This document shows, piece after piece, positions 43,789 to 54,837 of a stretch of 64,000 nucleotides of DNA; positions within the stretch are counted from its first letter, which is position 1, and each line of letters opens with the position of its first letter. Both the position numbers and the translations under genes were made by a program. Below the pieces are notes generated by a model. That model had not been told where the DNA came from, did not search any database, and saw only the letters and a program-made list of their open reading frames with translations. Source of the stretch: Paenibacillus wynnii (GTDB lineage Bacteria > Bacillota > Bacilli > Paenibacillales > Paenibacillaceae); the NCBI RefSeq assembly GCF_000757885.1, contig NZ_JQCR01000002.1:930001-994000 (forward strand), read 5' to 3'.

Positions 43789-44847
43789 ATGAAGAGTCAG
43801 CCCGATCATAATCAGATTACGCTGCTCGTCGTCCGGGATGCCGGGCGCCCCGTCAGACAGCTTCGGATTTCGAAGCCCCTGGCCTTTGCCATTCCCGCCG
43901 TAGCTGCGCTCTCCATCTCCAGCTTGGTCACTTCCATGCACTATCATTCTTCCCAATCCATCGCCCAGCTGGAGGCAGAAGCTGCAGCTCTCTCACTTCA
44001 TAATCTACGTATGGAAATACAGGTCGCTGACAAAGAGGAGGCGCTGCAGCAGCTGCAAATGGAGGTAACTGATCTCTCCGAAGAGGCAGACAGTATTAAA
44101 GACAAACTGAAAAGTGTGAGTGAGTTGGAACAGCAGCTGCAAAGTCTAATTCAGAAACAGAACAGTACAGACTCAGATTCTAAAAAGAACAACAACGCAA
44201 CGACGAGCTCAAGCTCCGGGGTCACAAACCATGCAGCTAAGTTATCCTCCAGCCCTCAGGTTGGCGGTGAGTTCATCGCAGTATACAATAGCGAAGCTGT
44301 AAATCTGGTGCAGGAAACTAAAGATGACTTTGCCGAAATACGCAGTATCTTAGAAGAAATGGTTAACAGTATACCTGTTACTATCTCACAAGCGAAAAAG
44401 GCAGATACTCTGCAAGCGAAAAAAATAACCACTTCTCAATCCAAGTTGGCATCCGCCGTGATGTGGCCCACCCTTTCTAAAGTCATCACTTCGAGCTTCG
44501 GCTATCGAACTGATCCGTTCAAGGGATCCTCCGCCTTCCACTCCGGTATTGATATTGCCGGCGATATTGGCGACCCTGTATTTTCAGCTCAGGACGGGGA
44601 GGTTATAACGGTAGATCAAATGGGTGCACGTGGGAAATACATCGTTACCAAGCATAGTAATGGATTAGAAACCTGGTACATGCACCTCAACAGCATGAAA
44701 GTTTCTCCCGGTGATAAGGTGGTTAAAGGACAGCAGATTGGAGGGCTGGGCAGTACAGGCCGCAGTACAGGCCCTCATCTCCACTTTCAGGTCGTTAAAC
44801 AGAACAAACCCGTTAACCCATTGGGTTATATACAGCAGGATTCATAG
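43789..44847 (+). CDS. M23-family (LytM) peptidase with membrane anchor and coiled coil
   Basis: 352 residues. A short cytoplasmic part, one membrane span at about 30-46 ('PLAFAIPAVAALSISSLV'), a long coiled coil (about 57-120), a Ser/Thr-rich stretch, and a C-terminal M23 domain. Zn-binding residues are intact: 'HSGIDIAGDIG' (His, Asp) and 'GPHLHFQV' (HxH). It should cut peptidoglycan crossbridges outside the membrane. A bactofilin follows closely, as in several bacteria where this pair shapes the wall. AGGAAGGAG precedes the ATG. Confidence 0.92.
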   Translation: MKSQPDHNQITLLVVRDAGRPVRQLRISKPLAFAIPAVAALSISSLVTSMHYHSSQSIAQLEAEAAALSLHNLRMEIQVADKEEALQQLQMEVTDLSEEADSIKDKLKSVSELEQQLQSLIQKQNSTDSDSKKNNNATTSSSSGVTNHAAKLSSSPQVGGEFIAVYNSEAVNLVQETKDDFAEIRSILEEMVNSIPVTISQAKKADTLQAKKITTSQSKLASAVMWPTLSKVITSSFGYRTDPFKGSSAFHSGIDIAGDIGDPVFSAQDGEVITVDQMGARGKYIVTKHSNGLETWYMHLNSMKVSPGDKVVKGQQIGGLGSTGRSTGPHLHFQVVKQNKPVNPLGYIQQDS

Positions 44848-44889
44848 GGTACAATGCAGAGCAATATGGAAAGTATAGGAGGACTAAAT

Positions 44890-45339
44890 ATGTGGAAACA
44901 GAGGCAGCAGCGTTCCCCTTTCAAATCGACGGACACACTGATCGGACATGGAGGAACTCTCGAGGGTAAGGTTCATTGTGATACGAACTTGCGGGTTGAA
45001 GGGTCTTTTAGCGGTGAAATTCATTGCAGTGGGACCGTTACTGTCGGGGAACAAGGAACTGTTCATGCAAGCATTGTCGCAGAGGAAATTATTATAGCTG
45101 GAAAAGTCTTCGGAGATATCACAGCAGAACGCCAAATCCTCTTGTTGGGCAATGGACAGATTTATGGAAACATCACCTCGAGTGCCCTTTCCATTGTGGA
45201 GGGCGGGCTGCTGAACGGCTCTGTGTCCATGACAGAACAACCCGCCCAGAACAAGACGGGCGGGTTAGATATTGATACCAACAGGAACAAGAAGAATAAA
45301 CGTGCGCCTAAACAGCAGGGCTCTCGAGAAGCAGGTTAA
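44890..45339 (+). CDS. Bactofilin (polymer-forming cytoskeletal protein)
   Basis: About 149 residues. A short N-terminal tail, then a repetitive beta-helix domain ('LIGHGGTLEGKVHCDTNL', 'GSFSGEIHCSGTVTVG', 'GKVFGDITAERQILLLG') and a basic disordered C-terminal tail. Bactofilins polymerise without nucleotide and tether wall enzymes. The start used has AGGAGG 7 bases upstream and gives 'MWKQRQQRS'; a longer frame begins at 44854. It follows the M23 peptidase by 42 bases. Confidence 0.9.
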   Translation: MWKQRQQRSPFKSTDTLIGHGGTLEGKVHCDTNLRVEGSFSGEIHCSGTVTVGEQGTVHASIVAEEIIIAGKVFGDITAERQILLLGNGQIYGNITSSALSIVEGGLLNGSVSMTEQPAQNKTGGLDIDTNRNKKNKRAPKQQGSREAG

Positions 45340-45361
45340 GGGAGTGCATATCTTTTAACTC

Positions 45362-46147
45362 TTAGGTGGAGACATCCCTTTTACGGAAGACTAACCAAGA
45401 AACCAACAGGAATAAAACATAATAAACGGCAAGTACGGCTACTGCAAACCCAAAGGACACTCCACCCGGACCTGTCTTGGATACTAGATACCCCTGTAAA
45501 TCCATGTGGGAGAATATTAAATACTTTGCCCACTCGTAACGCTCCGGACTAAAGATCGAGATAAAAATATTCTTGGCAAACATAATAAATAACGATAAGC
45601 CGATAGCTAAACCGCTAGCCCTAAATACGGTGGATACCATAAAAGCAATTGCGGCGGTCAGGAACAGCACAATGTATTGACACAAGATAATCAAAAAAGT
45701 ATATTCGGCCGGACTCCAGCTTGCAGCAGTTGCCATTCCTTCACCGGTAGAAGAGGAGAATATAGCTGAAGATGCGAAACCGAAGGCGATGAGTACCCCG
45801 GTGCTTAGCAAACTGAATAACACCACTGAAATATATTTAGACAATAATATCTTGGAGCGGCTCCACGGGCGAATCAACAGCAGCTTGATCGTCCCCCAGG
45901 TAAATTCGCCCGCAACGGAGTCGGATGCTACAACTACGGTAAATATCGTATTCAGGAAGAAAGCGATACTTATAGTGATTTGAAAGCTTCCCCATAACTC
46001 GATGGATGAGTCGTTTCCGCTTGTGTAATAGATCAACACCGGAAACAATGCACTCATGACGGCTAGAATAATTAGCATAATCCATGTGCGGACACGACTA
46101 TAAATTTTGATATTCTCATTATGTATGAGAGCAGCGAACTCACCCAA
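45362..46147 (-). CDS. ABC-2 type transporter permease
   Basis: About 261 residues with six hydrophobic spans ('WIMLIILAVMSALFPVLIYY', 'ISIAFFLNTIFTVVVAS', 'GVLIAFGFASSAIF'). A conserved 'TWGTIKLLLIRPWSRSKILL' loop follows span 2. It pairs with the ATPase upstream to make an exporter. The start is TTG with GGAGG 8 bases upstream, overlapping the ATPase end by 8 bases; no closer ATG exists. Substrate unknown; similar pairs export antibiotics, bacitracin-like peptides or lipids. Confidence 0.86.
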   Translation of the reverse strand: MGEFAALIHNENIKIYSRVRTWIMLIILAVMSALFPVLIYYTSGNDSSIELWGSFQITISIAFFLNTIFTVVVASDSVAGEFTWGTIKLLLIRPWSRSKILLSKYISVVLFSLLSTGVLIAFGFASSAIFSSSTGEGMATAASWSPAEYTFLIILCQYIVLFLTAAIAFMVSTVFRASGLAIGLSLFIMFAKNIFISIFSPERYEWAKYLIFSHMDLQGYLVSKTGPGGVSFGFAVAVLAVYYVLFLLVSWLVFRKRDVST

Positions 46148-47066
46148 TGCCTTCACCTCCAGTGATCTCCAAGAATTGATCCTCGAGCGAACGGGAAAGC
46201 ATCTTGATACTGTAGACCTTAATTCCGCCCGATACCAACCTTGCATTTATTTCTGCTATTTCCTCACGGGTCGCCTCAACTACAAGTCCTCCGCTTTTTA
46301 ATGTTCCACTGCCAATCAGTTCCTGCGCAGCTTCAGCATTATCAACCTCGAATAAGGTTTCACCCATCGGTATCGTTGCATTGCCCACTGCCTTAAGCTG
46401 TTTCACATCCACCAGCCGGCCATTCTGGATAATAGCTATTCGGTCACACATTAGTTCCATCTCGGACAGGAGATGACTGGAGACGAATACCGTGGTCCCT
46501 TCCTCTTGGCAAAGACGGCGCAAATAATCCCGAAGCTCACGGATCCCCTGCGGATCGAGGCCATTCGTCGGTTCATCAAGAATAAGCAGCTTTGGTCGGT
46601 GCAGCAGCGCTTGCGCCACACCTAATCGCTGACGCATTCCAAGCGAATAAGTCTTAACCCTATCGTTGATTCTTTTCCCAAGCCCGACAAGCTCTACTAC
46701 CTCATCAATCCGCTGCTTCGTGATACCCGGCACCATCCGTGCATATTGGCGTAGATTCTGATACCCTGTCAAGAACTTATACATTTCAGGATTCTCAACA
46801 ATAGCACCGATGTTTGCGATAGCCTCTTCGAACTCATGTTTAATACTTCGGCCGCAAATCAGAATATCCCCGCGGCTAATTGAGATCAAACCTACCATCA
46901 TACGGATTGTGGTAGTTTTACCTGCCCCATTCGGACCCAGAAAGCCAAATATTTGACCAGGCGGAATGTCCAACGTAAGGTCCCCAACCAGCGTTTTAGA
47001 GCCTATTTTTTTGGTGACTCCCTGCAAGCGGGCTACAGGCTCCAGCTCATCTGTCGTTTTAATCAT
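46140..47066 (-). CDS. ABC transporter ATP-binding protein
   Basis: 308 residues. Walker A 'GFLGPNGAGKTTTIRMM', Q-loop region 'IGAIVENPEMYKFLTG', signature 'YSLGMRQRLGVAQALL', Walker B 'LLILDEPTNGLDP', and H-loop 'VFVSSHLLSEME'. The C-terminal 85 residues are typical of drug or lantibiotic export ATPases. The start used has AAGGAAG 8 bases upstream. It overlaps the permease gene. Confidence 0.93.
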   Translation of the reverse strand: MIKTTDELEPVARLQGVTKKIGSKTLVGDLTLDIPPGQIFGFLGPNGAGKTTTIRMMVGLISISRGDILICGRSIKHEFEEAIANIGAIVENPEMYKFLTGYQNLRQYARMVPGITKQRIDEVVELVGLGKRINDRVKTYSLGMRQRLGVAQALLHRPKLLILDEPTNGLDPQGIRELRDYLRRLCQEEGTTVFVSSHLLSEMELMCDRIAIIQNGRLVDVKQLKAVGNATIPMGETLFEVDNAEAAQELIGSGTLKSGGLVVEATREEIAEINARLVSGGIKVYSIKMLSRSLEDQFLEITGGEGIG

Positions 47067-47140
47067 AAGTCTCACTTCCTTTCTCTTAGCAGTTTACCAC
47101 ATTTACCCTTTTTACCAAAACTGGAATATACATATAATCT

Positions 47141-47192
47141 CAAAAAAAGGGATCGACCCCCTCCCGTTGTGGAAGAAGATCGAGTCCCTCTT
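47141..47192 (-). terminator. Terminator of the glutamate synthase gene
   Basis: On the minus strand AGGGACTCGATC pairs with GTCGATCCCT across a GC-rich loop, followed by TTTTTTT. Confidence 0.7.
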
Positions 47193-47235
47193 ACATGATT
47201 CTCAAGTCATATGATGATTTCAGCTATCTCTTCTA

Positions 47236-50200
47236 TTATCCGCCAACACGGGCTAGTTCACGCATGTTTGCTTCAAAAGCTGCCATTAATGCAGCCTCAC
47301 CCGTTAATCCCGCATCTTCAACCTTCTGAATATGCTGCATCATCCGCTTGTAATCCTTAGGAATTACGCGAGCAAACTTCGGAAGATGCTCTTCCCATTG
47401 ATCCAGCATACGTTGTCCGACCACACTGCCAGTGAGCTCCGTATGTTGTACAATCAGACCGCGAAGTTCTTGAATCTCCGCTTGCTCCTCCACACGCTCA
47501 AGTAATACCATCTCCAGATTGCAGCGTTTAACAAAACTATTATCCGCATCGTAGACGTAAGCGATACCGCCTGACATTCCCGCTGCGAAGTTTCGCCCGG
47601 TTCCGCCCAGTACAACTACGCGTCCACCCGTCATATATTCACAACCATGGTCGCCAACGCCTTCTACAACCACATTAGCACCGGAGTTACGAACCGCAAA
47701 GCGTTCGCCAGCGATTCCGCTGATGTAAGCCTCACCGCCAGTAGCTCCATAAAGCGCAGTGTTACCGATGATAATGTTATCTTCAGCAGCAAAGGTCGCT
47801 TTCGAAGAAGGCTTCAAGATCAACTTACCACCCGATAGTCCTTTTCCGACATAGTCATTAGAGTCACCCTCGACCGTAATTGTGATGCCCTTAGGTACGA
47901 ATGCTCCAAGACTCTGTCCAGCCGAACCTGTGAAGTTAAGTCGAATGGTATCGTCCGGCAATCCGGCAGCGCCGTATTTGCGTGTTAATTCACTTCCCAA
48001 AATGGTTCCGACCGCACGGTTGACGTTCGTAATCGGTAAGGAAACTTCTACTGGAGTTCCTGATTCTAATGCTGGAGCTGCCAGTTCAAGCAATTGGCTC
48101 ATATCCAATGTTTCTTCCAGCGCGTGATTCTGACGTTTGCTGCGGAAGCGTGTGCTTCCCTCAGCCAAGTGTGGTGTGTGCAACAGACTGGAAAGGTCTA
48201 CACCCTTTTTCTTCCAGTGAGTAGATACTATGGAAGCGTCCAGGCAATCTGTACGTCCCACCATTTCCTCAATAGTGCGGAAGCCCAGACTAGCCATGAT
48301 CTCACGTAAGTCCTGCGCCACAAAAGTCATAAAGTTAACCACATGCTGTGGGTCGCCCGCAAAATTCTTGCGAAGCTCAGGATTCTGCGTTGCTACTCCA
48401 ACCGGACAAGTATCCATCTGACAGACACGCATCATGATACAGCCTACAGCGACAAGCGGTGCAGTAGAGAATCCATACTCTTCGGCTCCCAGCAAGATTG
48501 CGACTGCCAAATCACGTCCGCTAAGCATTTTTCCGTCCGTTTCCAGAGTAACCCGGTCACGGAGATTGTTCAGCATCAGCGTCTGATGAGTCTCAGCCAG
48601 ACCCAGTTCCCAAGGAAGGCCCGCATGACGGATAGAGTTCATCGGAGATGCCCCTGTTCCTCCATCGTATCCGCTAATCAGGATGATATCCGCACGACCC
48701 TTGGCCACACCGGCTGCAATCGTACCGACACCAACCTCAGATACCAGCTTTACATTAATATTTGCACGTGGATTAGCATTCTTCAGATCATAGATCAGCT
48801 CTGCCAAATCCTCGATAGAGTAAATATCATGATGCGGAGGAGGTGAGATCAAACCTACACCTGCTGTGGAGCCGCGTACTTCAGCAACCCAAGGATAGAC
48901 CTTACGTCCCGGTAACTGCCCGCCTTCACCAGGCTTCGCACCCTGAGCCATCTTAATCTGTATTTCATCCGCATTCACCAGATAATTCGAGGTTACCCCA
49001 AAGCGTCCGGAAGCTACCTGTTTGATCGCACTGCGGCGTGAATCTCCGTTGCTGTCCGGAATGAAGCGTGCTGGATCTTCGCCGCCTTCACCGGTATTGC
49101 TCTTGCCGCCAATACGGTTCATAGCGATAGCCAGCGTCTCATGGGCTTCCTTACTAATTGAACCGAAAGACATCGCGCCGGTCTTAAAGCGTTTCATTAT
49201 GGACTCTGCCGGTTCGACTTCCTCAAGCGGGACTGGTGCATTTTCAGGCTTGAATTGCAGCAAGGATCGAATCGTTAAATGCTTCTCGTTCTCACCCTGA
49301 ACGAGTGCAGCGAACTTCTTGTACGTAGCGAAATCTCCGCTGCGCACCGCGTGCTGAAGCAAATGAATGGTTTGCGGGTTGAAGAGATGCTCTTCACCGT
49401 CGCTGCGCCATTGGTATTCACCGCCGGAATCCAGCACTTTATCATTGCCGTCTTTATCCGTAAAGGCGCGGTTGTGCGTAAAGAGGACTTCTGCCGCCAC
49501 TTCTTCAAGACCGATACCGCCAATTCGGGAAGGTGTCCATGTGAAGTAACGATCAACAAATGCTGAATTGAGGCCTACTGCTTCGAATATTTGTGCTCCG
49601 CGATAGGACTGAATGGTCGAGATCCCCATCTTGGATAGTATTTTAACTACGCTCTTAGTCGCAGCTTTGATATAGTTCTTCACGGCCTTCTCGTGGGAAA
49701 TTCCCCGTAGTAGACCTTGATTGATCATGTCGTCCAAGCTTTCAAAGGCCAGATATGGATTCACAGCACTCACTCCATAGCCTAGCAGGACTGCGTAATG
49801 ATGAACTTCACGCGGTTCACCAGACTCCAGCAAAATGCTCACTTTGGTCCGGGTACCTTGACGAATCAAATGGTGATGCAGGCTCGACACGGCCAGCAGC
49901 GCTGGAATCGCAGCATTCTCGCGGTCTACACCACGGTCTGACAGAATGAGAATGTTATGACCCTTGCCAATAACCCGGTCAGCAGCCTCGCACAAACGGT
50001 CAATCGCAATTTTCATTCCTTCTGCACCCAGCTCAGCCGGGAAAAGAATTGGAATGGACATGGACTTGAAGCCTGCACGGCGTACATGACGAATCTTGGC
50101 AAAATCTTCATTAGAAAGGATAGGTGTATTCAACGAGATCTGACGGCAGCTCTCCGGTTCAGGTTTGAGCAGGTTGCGCTCAGGCCCGATCGTTGTTGTT

Positions 50201-51834
50201 GTAGAAGTAACCAACTCTTCACGAATAGCATCAATCGGTGGATTGGTTACTTGGGCGAACATTTGTTTAAAGTAGTTGTACAAACGCTGCGGACGGTCCG
50301 ACAGCACAGCCAGAGGTGAATCATAGCCCATAGAGCCAATAGCTTCTTGACCAGTGGATGCCATAGGCTCTAGCACTTTACGCAAATCTTCAAAAGTATA
50401 TCCGAACGATTGCTGCAACTGCTGTACATTATCATGCTTAGGATTCGGAAGCTCAGGTGCATCCGGAAGTTCGTCAAGACTGATTAAATGCTCATCCAAC
50501 CACTGGCGGTAAGGCTGCTCGGAAGCAATCGATGCTTTGACCTCTTCATCCGAGATAATGCGGCCTTCTTTAGTATCAACCAAGAGCATACGGCCCGGTC
50601 TCAAACGGTCCTTGTAAAGGATGTTCTCAGGGGCGATATCCAAAACACCTGCTTCGGAGGAGAGAATAATCAAATCATCTTTAGTAACATAATAACGTGA
50701 AGGACGCAGGCCGTTACGGTCAAGAATGGCCCCGATTTGAACACCGTCGGTAAAGCCCATTGCAGCGGGGCCATCCCAAGGTTCCATTAAAGTACTGTGG
50801 TATTCATAGAAATCCTTCTTCTTCTGATCCATGCTGTCATGGTTGCTCCAAGGCTCTGGAACCATCATCATGGCTACCTGCGGCAAGGAACGGCCAGCCA
50901 GATACAGGAATTCGAACGTATTGTCAAACATTGCTGTATCCGAACCATCCGGGTTAATAACCGGTTTAATCTTGGCCAAGTCTTCTCCGAACACTTCGCT
51001 CTTGAATAGGGACTGACGGGCATGCATCCAGTTCACATTACCGCGAAGGGTATTGATTTCACCATTATGAATCATGAAGCGATAAGGATGCGCACGCTCC
51101 CAGCTAGGGAACGTATTCGTGCTGAAACGGGAATGCACGAGCGCAATCGCTGATTCCAAATTCTCATTCTGCAGATCAATATAGAACTGTCCTACCTGGG
51201 CAGTCGTTAACATGCCTTTATATACGATTTTGCGGCAAGATAAGCTTGGGAGATAAAAGGACTCGCCTTCCTCCACCCCGCTGTAGCGAATAGCCAGCTC
51301 GGCACGCTTGCGGATAATAAACAGTTTGCGTTCGAAAGCAAGATCATCGGTGATATTCAGTGAACGTCCGATAAATACCTGACGTACATAAGGCTTTGCA
51401 GCTTTAGCTGTTTTGCCCAACATTTCATCAAAGGTAGGTACGTCACGGTAGCCAAGCAATTCCTGGCCCTCTTCGGCAATAATGTCGTTTAATTGGGCTT
51501 CATGGCGAGCACGGATCTCTTCGTTGTGAGACAAAAAGATCATACCCACACCATATTGACCTTGCTCCGGCAGCTCAAAGCCAATAGCCTTGGCCTCTGC
51601 AGCAAAGAATTTATGCGGAATTTGTAGCATAATACCTGCTCCGTCACCGGAGTTAGGTTCGCTTCCTTGGCCTCCACGGTGCTCCATATTAAAGAGCATA
51701 GTCAAAGCATTGCTTACAATATCATGGGAGGGCTTACCTTTAATATGGGCAACAAAACCCATTCCGCATGCATCTTTTTCGAACTGAGGATCATAAAGGC
51801 CCTGTTTAGGGGGCAGTTCAGTGTGTCTCATCAT
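47236..51834 (-). CDS. gltB: Glutamate synthase, large (alpha) subunit
   Basis: 1532 residues. It converts glutamine and 2-oxoglutarate to two glutamates. The N-terminal class II amidotransferase follows a short propeptide; Cys23 in '[14 protein letters not shown]' is the nucleophile after processing. The central and FMN-binding domains contain '[15 protein letters not shown]' and the 3Fe-4S cluster motif '[19 protein letters not shown]'. The C-terminal beta-helix has repeated Gly patterns ('[20 protein letters not shown]'). The start follows AAAGG by 6 bases, giving 'MMRHTEL'. The small subunit gene gltD is not next to it. A TATAAT lies about 110 bases upstream. Confidence 0.96.
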   Translation of the reverse strand: MMRHTELPPKQGLYDPQFEKDACGMGFVAHIKGKPSHDIVSNALTMLFNMEHRGGQGSEPNSGDGAGIMLQIPHKFFAAEAKAIGFELPEQGQYGVGMIFLSHNEEIRARHEAQLNDIIAEEGQELLGYRDVPTFDEMLGKTAKAAKPYVRQVFIGRSLNITDDLAFERKLFIIRKRAELAIRYSGVEEGESFYLPSLSCRKIVYKGMLTTAQVGQFYIDLQNENLESAIALVHSRFSTNTFPSWERAHPYRFMIHNGEINTLRGNVNWMHARQSLFKSEVFGEDLAKIKPVINPDGSDTAMFDNTFEFLYLAGRSLPQVAMMMVPEPWSNHDSMDQKKKDFYEYHSTLMEPWDGPAAMGFTDGVQIGAILDRNGLRPSRYYVTKDDLIILSSEAGVLDIAPENILYKDRLRPGRMLLVDTKEGRIISDEEVKASIASEQPYRQWLDEHLISLDELPDAPELPNPKHDNVQQLQQSFGYTFEDLRKVLEPMASTGQEAIGSMGYDSPLAVLSDRPQRLYNYFKQMFAQVTNPPIDAIREELVTSTTTTIGPERNLLKPEPESCRQISLNTPILSNEDFAKIRHVRRAGFKSMSIPILFPAELGAEGMKIAIDRLCEAADRVIGKGHNILILSDRGVDRENAAIPALLAVSSLHHHLIRQGTRTKVSILLESGEPREVHHYAVLLGYGVSAVNPYLAFESLDDMINQGLLRGISHEKAVKNYIKAATKSVVKILSKMGISTIQSYRGAQIFEAVGLNSAFVDRYFTWTPSRIGGIGLEEVAAEVLFTHNRAFTDKDGNDKVLDSGGEYQWRSDGEEHLFNPQTIHLLQHAVRSGDFATYKKFAALVQGENEKHLTIRSLLQFKPENAPVPLEEVEPAESIMKRFKTGAMSFGSISKEAHETLAIAMNRIGGKSNTGEGGEDPARFIPDSNGDSRRSAIKQVASGRFGVTSNYLVNADEIQIKMAQGAKPGEGGQLPGRKVYPWVAEVRGSTAGVGLISPPPHHDIYSIEDLAELIYDLKNANPRANINVKLVSEVGVGTIAAGVAKGRADIILISGYDGGTGASPMNSIRHAGLPWELGLAETHQTLMLNNLRDRVTLETDGKMLSGRDLAVAILLGAEEYGFSTAPLVAVGCIMMRVCQMDTCPVGVATQNPELRKNFAGDPQHVVNFMTFVAQDLREIMASLGFRTIEEMVGRTDCLDASIVSTHWKKKGVDLSSLLHTPHLAEGSTRFRSKRQNHALEETLDMSQLLELAAPALESGTPVEVSLPITNVNRAVGTILGSELTRKYGAAGLPDDTIRLNFTGSAGQSLGAFVPKGITITVEGDSNDYVGKGLSGGKLILKPSSKATFAAEDNIIIGNTALYGATGGEAYISGIAGERFAVRNSGANVVVEGVGDHGCEYMTGGRVVVLGGTGRNFAAGMSGGIAYVYDADNSFVKRCNLEMVLLERVEEQAEIQELRGLIVQHTELTGSVVGQRMLDQWEEHLPKFARVIPKDYKRMMQHIQKVEDAGLTGEAALMAAFEANMRELARVGG

Positions 51835-52173
51835 ACGCAACCTTTCTATTATAAAGTAGGACATTATCACCGGAAATATACAAAATATTGCAAAAGGAAA
51901 ATTTCTTGGGCTTGTATCAAAACCTTAATAATTATTCATAGAGATTCATTATATTATTTTATCATCGACCTTACATGAGCGCAATTTAAACTTTTTTATG
52001 ATGTTGATTAACATTTGCTTTTGCGACACAGCTTTAGTGGGTAAAAGCGTAAATAATCTTTGCAATGCATAAATATACACAAAAAACGAATAAGTAGTTA
52101 TGCGTTGAAAGCGTTTTATCTTATTTAAGCCCCGTGATTTGATATCAAGAAAAGGTTTTCTAATCCTTTATAC
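51835..52173. other. Upstream region of gltB without a gene
   Basis: AT-rich. On the minus strand a TATAAT stands at 51946-51951, but I find no good -35, which would fit an activator-dependent promoter. ATGTT-N4-AACAT at 52001-52014 is a short dyad. No reading frame is convincing. Confidence 0.45.
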
Positions 52174-52203
52174 TAAAAAAGCGCCTCCTGAAGGAGGCGC
52201 TTA
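52174..52203. terminator. Terminator after the YhgE/Pip gene
   Basis: AAGCGCCTCCT-GA-AGGAGGCGCTT with A and T runs on both sides; a perfect 11-bp stem. Confidence 0.9.
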
Positions 52204-52236
52204 AACTATTCTAAAATTCTACTAAATTCGACCTCA

Positions 52237-54591
52237 TTATACAGTCAAAACTTGTTCACTTTTCATTACTGCTTCATTTTCGAGGTCACGAGTCATGAAG
52301 TAGGCGAACGTAAAGGCCAAGAAGACCAGCCCGTATATTGCGAGCGTTCCTGCATCTCTCCACATAACACTGTAATCGCCTGTTGAAATTACAGCTTTGA
52401 AACCTCTGACACTATAAGTCATTGGCAGCAGCGGGTTGAAGAATTTCATCCAGTTCGGAATCAGCTCCAGCGGGAAGGTTCCGGCACTTGTTGTCAATTG
52501 GAAAATAAGAATAACGATGGCAACAAATCGTCCGGGTTGGTCAAGCCAAGTAACGATCGCTTGAATGACCCACATGAAGGACAAACTGGTTATAAAAGTG
52601 AAGGCCAGGAACAGGGGGACATTGTGAACTTCCAGCCCCAGTCCGTACAAGAGAACGAATGCAGCTAGTAATGACTGCAAAAGGCTCATCATCGAGAAGG
52701 AAAGTGTACGGCTGATAAAGCGGTTGAAGCGGCTGGCTCCAACGACTTCGGATTCACGCATAGGAATTACGAGCGTGCAGATCAGTGCACCTACGAACAA
52801 TCCAAGGGACAGGAAATATGGGGCGAAGCCTGTGCCGTAATTCGGTACTTCATTTACTTTATGTTCTTCAATTTCCACGGGCTGAGCAAACATCTGCACC
52901 ATTGAATCGCTTTTGTTAACTGCACTTGTCTGTTCAGCAGCGTCGCCAAGCTTTGTTGCCAACTCGTTCGAGCCTGATTTCAGCTCATCCATACCGTTCT
53001 TGAGCTCACCCGCCCCGTTAGCCAGCTTCTTGGAGCCATCTGCTACAGTGCTGATACCACTCCCAAGCTGATCCACACCGCTTAGGAGTTTTGAAGTGCC
53101 TGCTTCCAGCGCCTTGCCACCGTCAGCCAGCTTAGTGCCGCCTGCCGCAGCCTCGTTGAGCTTGCTGCCAAACTCGGTCATACCAGCGGCCAGCTTGCTG
53201 CCGCCTGCTTCCAGCGCTGTTGCGCCTACGGCCAGCTTCTGCTGACCTTCCAGCAGTTGAGTACTGCCGGCGTTAAGTTGCTGTGCCCCGTCATGCAGCT
53301 GGGATACACCCGCATCCAACTGCTGAGAGCCGGTATACAGCTGAGTTGCACCCTGCAGCAGCTGCTCCTGTCCGCTATGCAGCGCAGTTGCCCCTTGCAA
53401 TAGCTGTTGCTGGCTTTGCAGCAGTTGCTCATTGCCTGCTGCAACAGTCTTGCTTGCTGCCAAAAGCTTTTGCATATCTGGACTGGCTGCCAGCTGAGGA
53501 TTGGATTGAGCCAGTTGCTGCAAACCTTGGGCTACAGCTTTTGCACCCTCGGTTACCTTCACACTGCCGTCTGCTGATGCTTTAATACCCGCTTCAAGTT
53601 TGGCACTTCCATCTACGGAAGAAGTTAATCCTGCTTCCAGCTTGACGCTTCCTTCCACAACAGAATGCGTTCCGTCTTGAAGCTTCACTGTGCCATCTAC
53701 CGCAGATTGTGTCCCGGCCTGCAGCTTCACGGTACCTGCTACAGTCTGCTGCAATCCATTACTTAACTGCTTGCTACCGTCTGCAGTCTGTTGTACGCCA
53801 TCCTTTAGCTGCTGATGCGCTACGGACAGCTTCTGCAAACCATCAGCTAAGGTAGTGGTACCGGATTCCATTGCTACTGCACCTGTATTTAGATCCGCAA
53901 CACCTTTAGTGAGTGGTTCTACACCACTGAGAAGTTTGCCTGTGCCATCCGTTAATAGAAGAAGATTGTCCTCCAGCTTAACGGCACCGTCATCAAGCTT
54001 ACTTGCACCATCAGCAATCTTTGTAGCGCCGTCTCCTGCCTCACCCAGTCCACTTGCGATCTCAGTGAATTTATCGAATACAGAATTGGTATAAGCTTCT
54101 GTTACCTTGGCCGAAACTTTGGTCTTAATCTCTTTCACGGCTGAACCGCCGATTTGACCCGCCAGGAAGTTGTATCCTTCATTAGGTTCAAATATAATTT
54201 TGGCCGGTTGCGGTTCCGCATCCAGCAGCGTTGTTGCTTTGGCCGAGAAGTCTTCCGGAACGACTATCGCCATATAATAAGTATTGTCCTTAAGCCCTGC
54301 TTCCGCCTTCTCACGTGAGACGAATTCCCACTGGAAGCCATCCGTTTTCTTCAGCTCATTTAACAGATCACTCCCGGCAGTCAGCTGCTTCCCTTCATAA
54401 AGGGCACCTTTATCTTGGTTGACAACAGCAACAGGCAGCTCATTCATCTTACCGTATGGATCCCAGAAAGCCTTCAGGAATAGCCCGCTGTACAATACCG
54501 GTATAAAGAGGACTACAAACATCGGTATTAGCACCTTTGGGTTTTTAAGAGCCGCACCCAGGTCTTTCATAAATACGGATAATGATTTCAT
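52237..54591 (-). CDS. YhgE/Pip-family membrane protein with long heptad-repeat region
   Basis: 784 residues. An N-terminal span ('LIPMFVVLFIPVLYSGLF'), an extracellular domain ('PVAVVNQDKGALYEGKQL'), then about 350 residues of near-repetitive Gly-rich helical repeats of the form 'LxxGxxxLxxG' ('AGTQSAVDGTVKLQDGTHSV'), and a C-terminal ABC-2-like membrane domain with five or six spans. The family includes the phage-infection protein Pip and YueB, a phage SPP1 receptor, and EsaA of type VII secretion. It lies 246 bases downstream of a TetR regulator on the same strand. Function here is not known. Confidence 0.9.
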   Translation of the reverse strand: MKSLSVFMKDLGAALKNPKVLIPMFVVLFIPVLYSGLFLKAFWDPYGKMNELPVAVVNQDKGALYEGKQLTAGSDLLNELKKTDGFQWEFVSREKAEAGLKDNTYYMAIVVPEDFSAKATTLLDAEPQPAKIIFEPNEGYNFLAGQIGGSAVKEIKTKVSAKVTEAYTNSVFDKFTEIASGLGEAGDGATKIADGASKLDDGAVKLEDNLLLLTDGTGKLLSGVEPLTKGVADLNTGAVAMESGTTTLADGLQKLSVAHQQLKDGVQQTADGSKQLSNGLQQTVAGTVKLQAGTQSAVDGTVKLQDGTHSVVEGSVKLEAGLTSSVDGSAKLEAGIKASADGSVKVTEGAKAVAQGLQQLAQSNPQLAASPDMQKLLAASKTVAAGNEQLLQSQQQLLQGATALHSGQEQLLQGATQLYTGSQQLDAGVSQLHDGAQQLNAGSTQLLEGQQKLAVGATALEAGGSKLAAGMTEFGSKLNEAAAGGTKLADGGKALEAGTSKLLSGVDQLGSGISTVADGSKKLANGAGELKNGMDELKSGSNELATKLGDAAEQTSAVNKSDSMVQMFAQPVEIEEHKVNEVPNYGTGFAPYFLSLGLFVGALICTLVIPMRESEVVGASRFNRFISRTLSFSMMSLLQSLLAAFVLLYGLGLEVHNVPLFLAFTFITSLSFMWVIQAIVTWLDQPGRFVAIVILIFQLTTSAGTFPLELIPNWMKFFNPLLPMTYSVRGFKAVISTGDYSVMWRDAGTLAIYGLVFLAFTFAYFMTRDLENEAVMKSEQVLTV

Positions 54592-54703
54592 TCTGGTTCT
54601 CTCCTTATCATCTCTTTATATACTCTTACTGTGAAAACAAATTGCAATACAGCAGAACACCAAATGACCATTTTCCCCAATCAGTCAATTAACTTTACAA
54701 GAA

Positions 54704-54742
54704 GAAACGGCTTTGCCGTCCTTAATGGACGGTACCCGTTTC
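54704..54742. other. Strong hairpin between the TetR gene and the YhgE gene
   Basis: GAAACGG-CCGTCC pairs with GGACGG-CCGTTTC. There is no clean T run on the minus strand, so it may be a weak terminator, mRNA stabiliser or operator. Confidence 0.55.
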
Positions 54743-54837
54743 GGCATGTTATTATTGACTTTTTTTCCCTTTGAGGTAATATAATCCCGTTATAGGGAAA
54801 GCTGATACCATGTTACTCCATACCTATTAGCCTGTTA

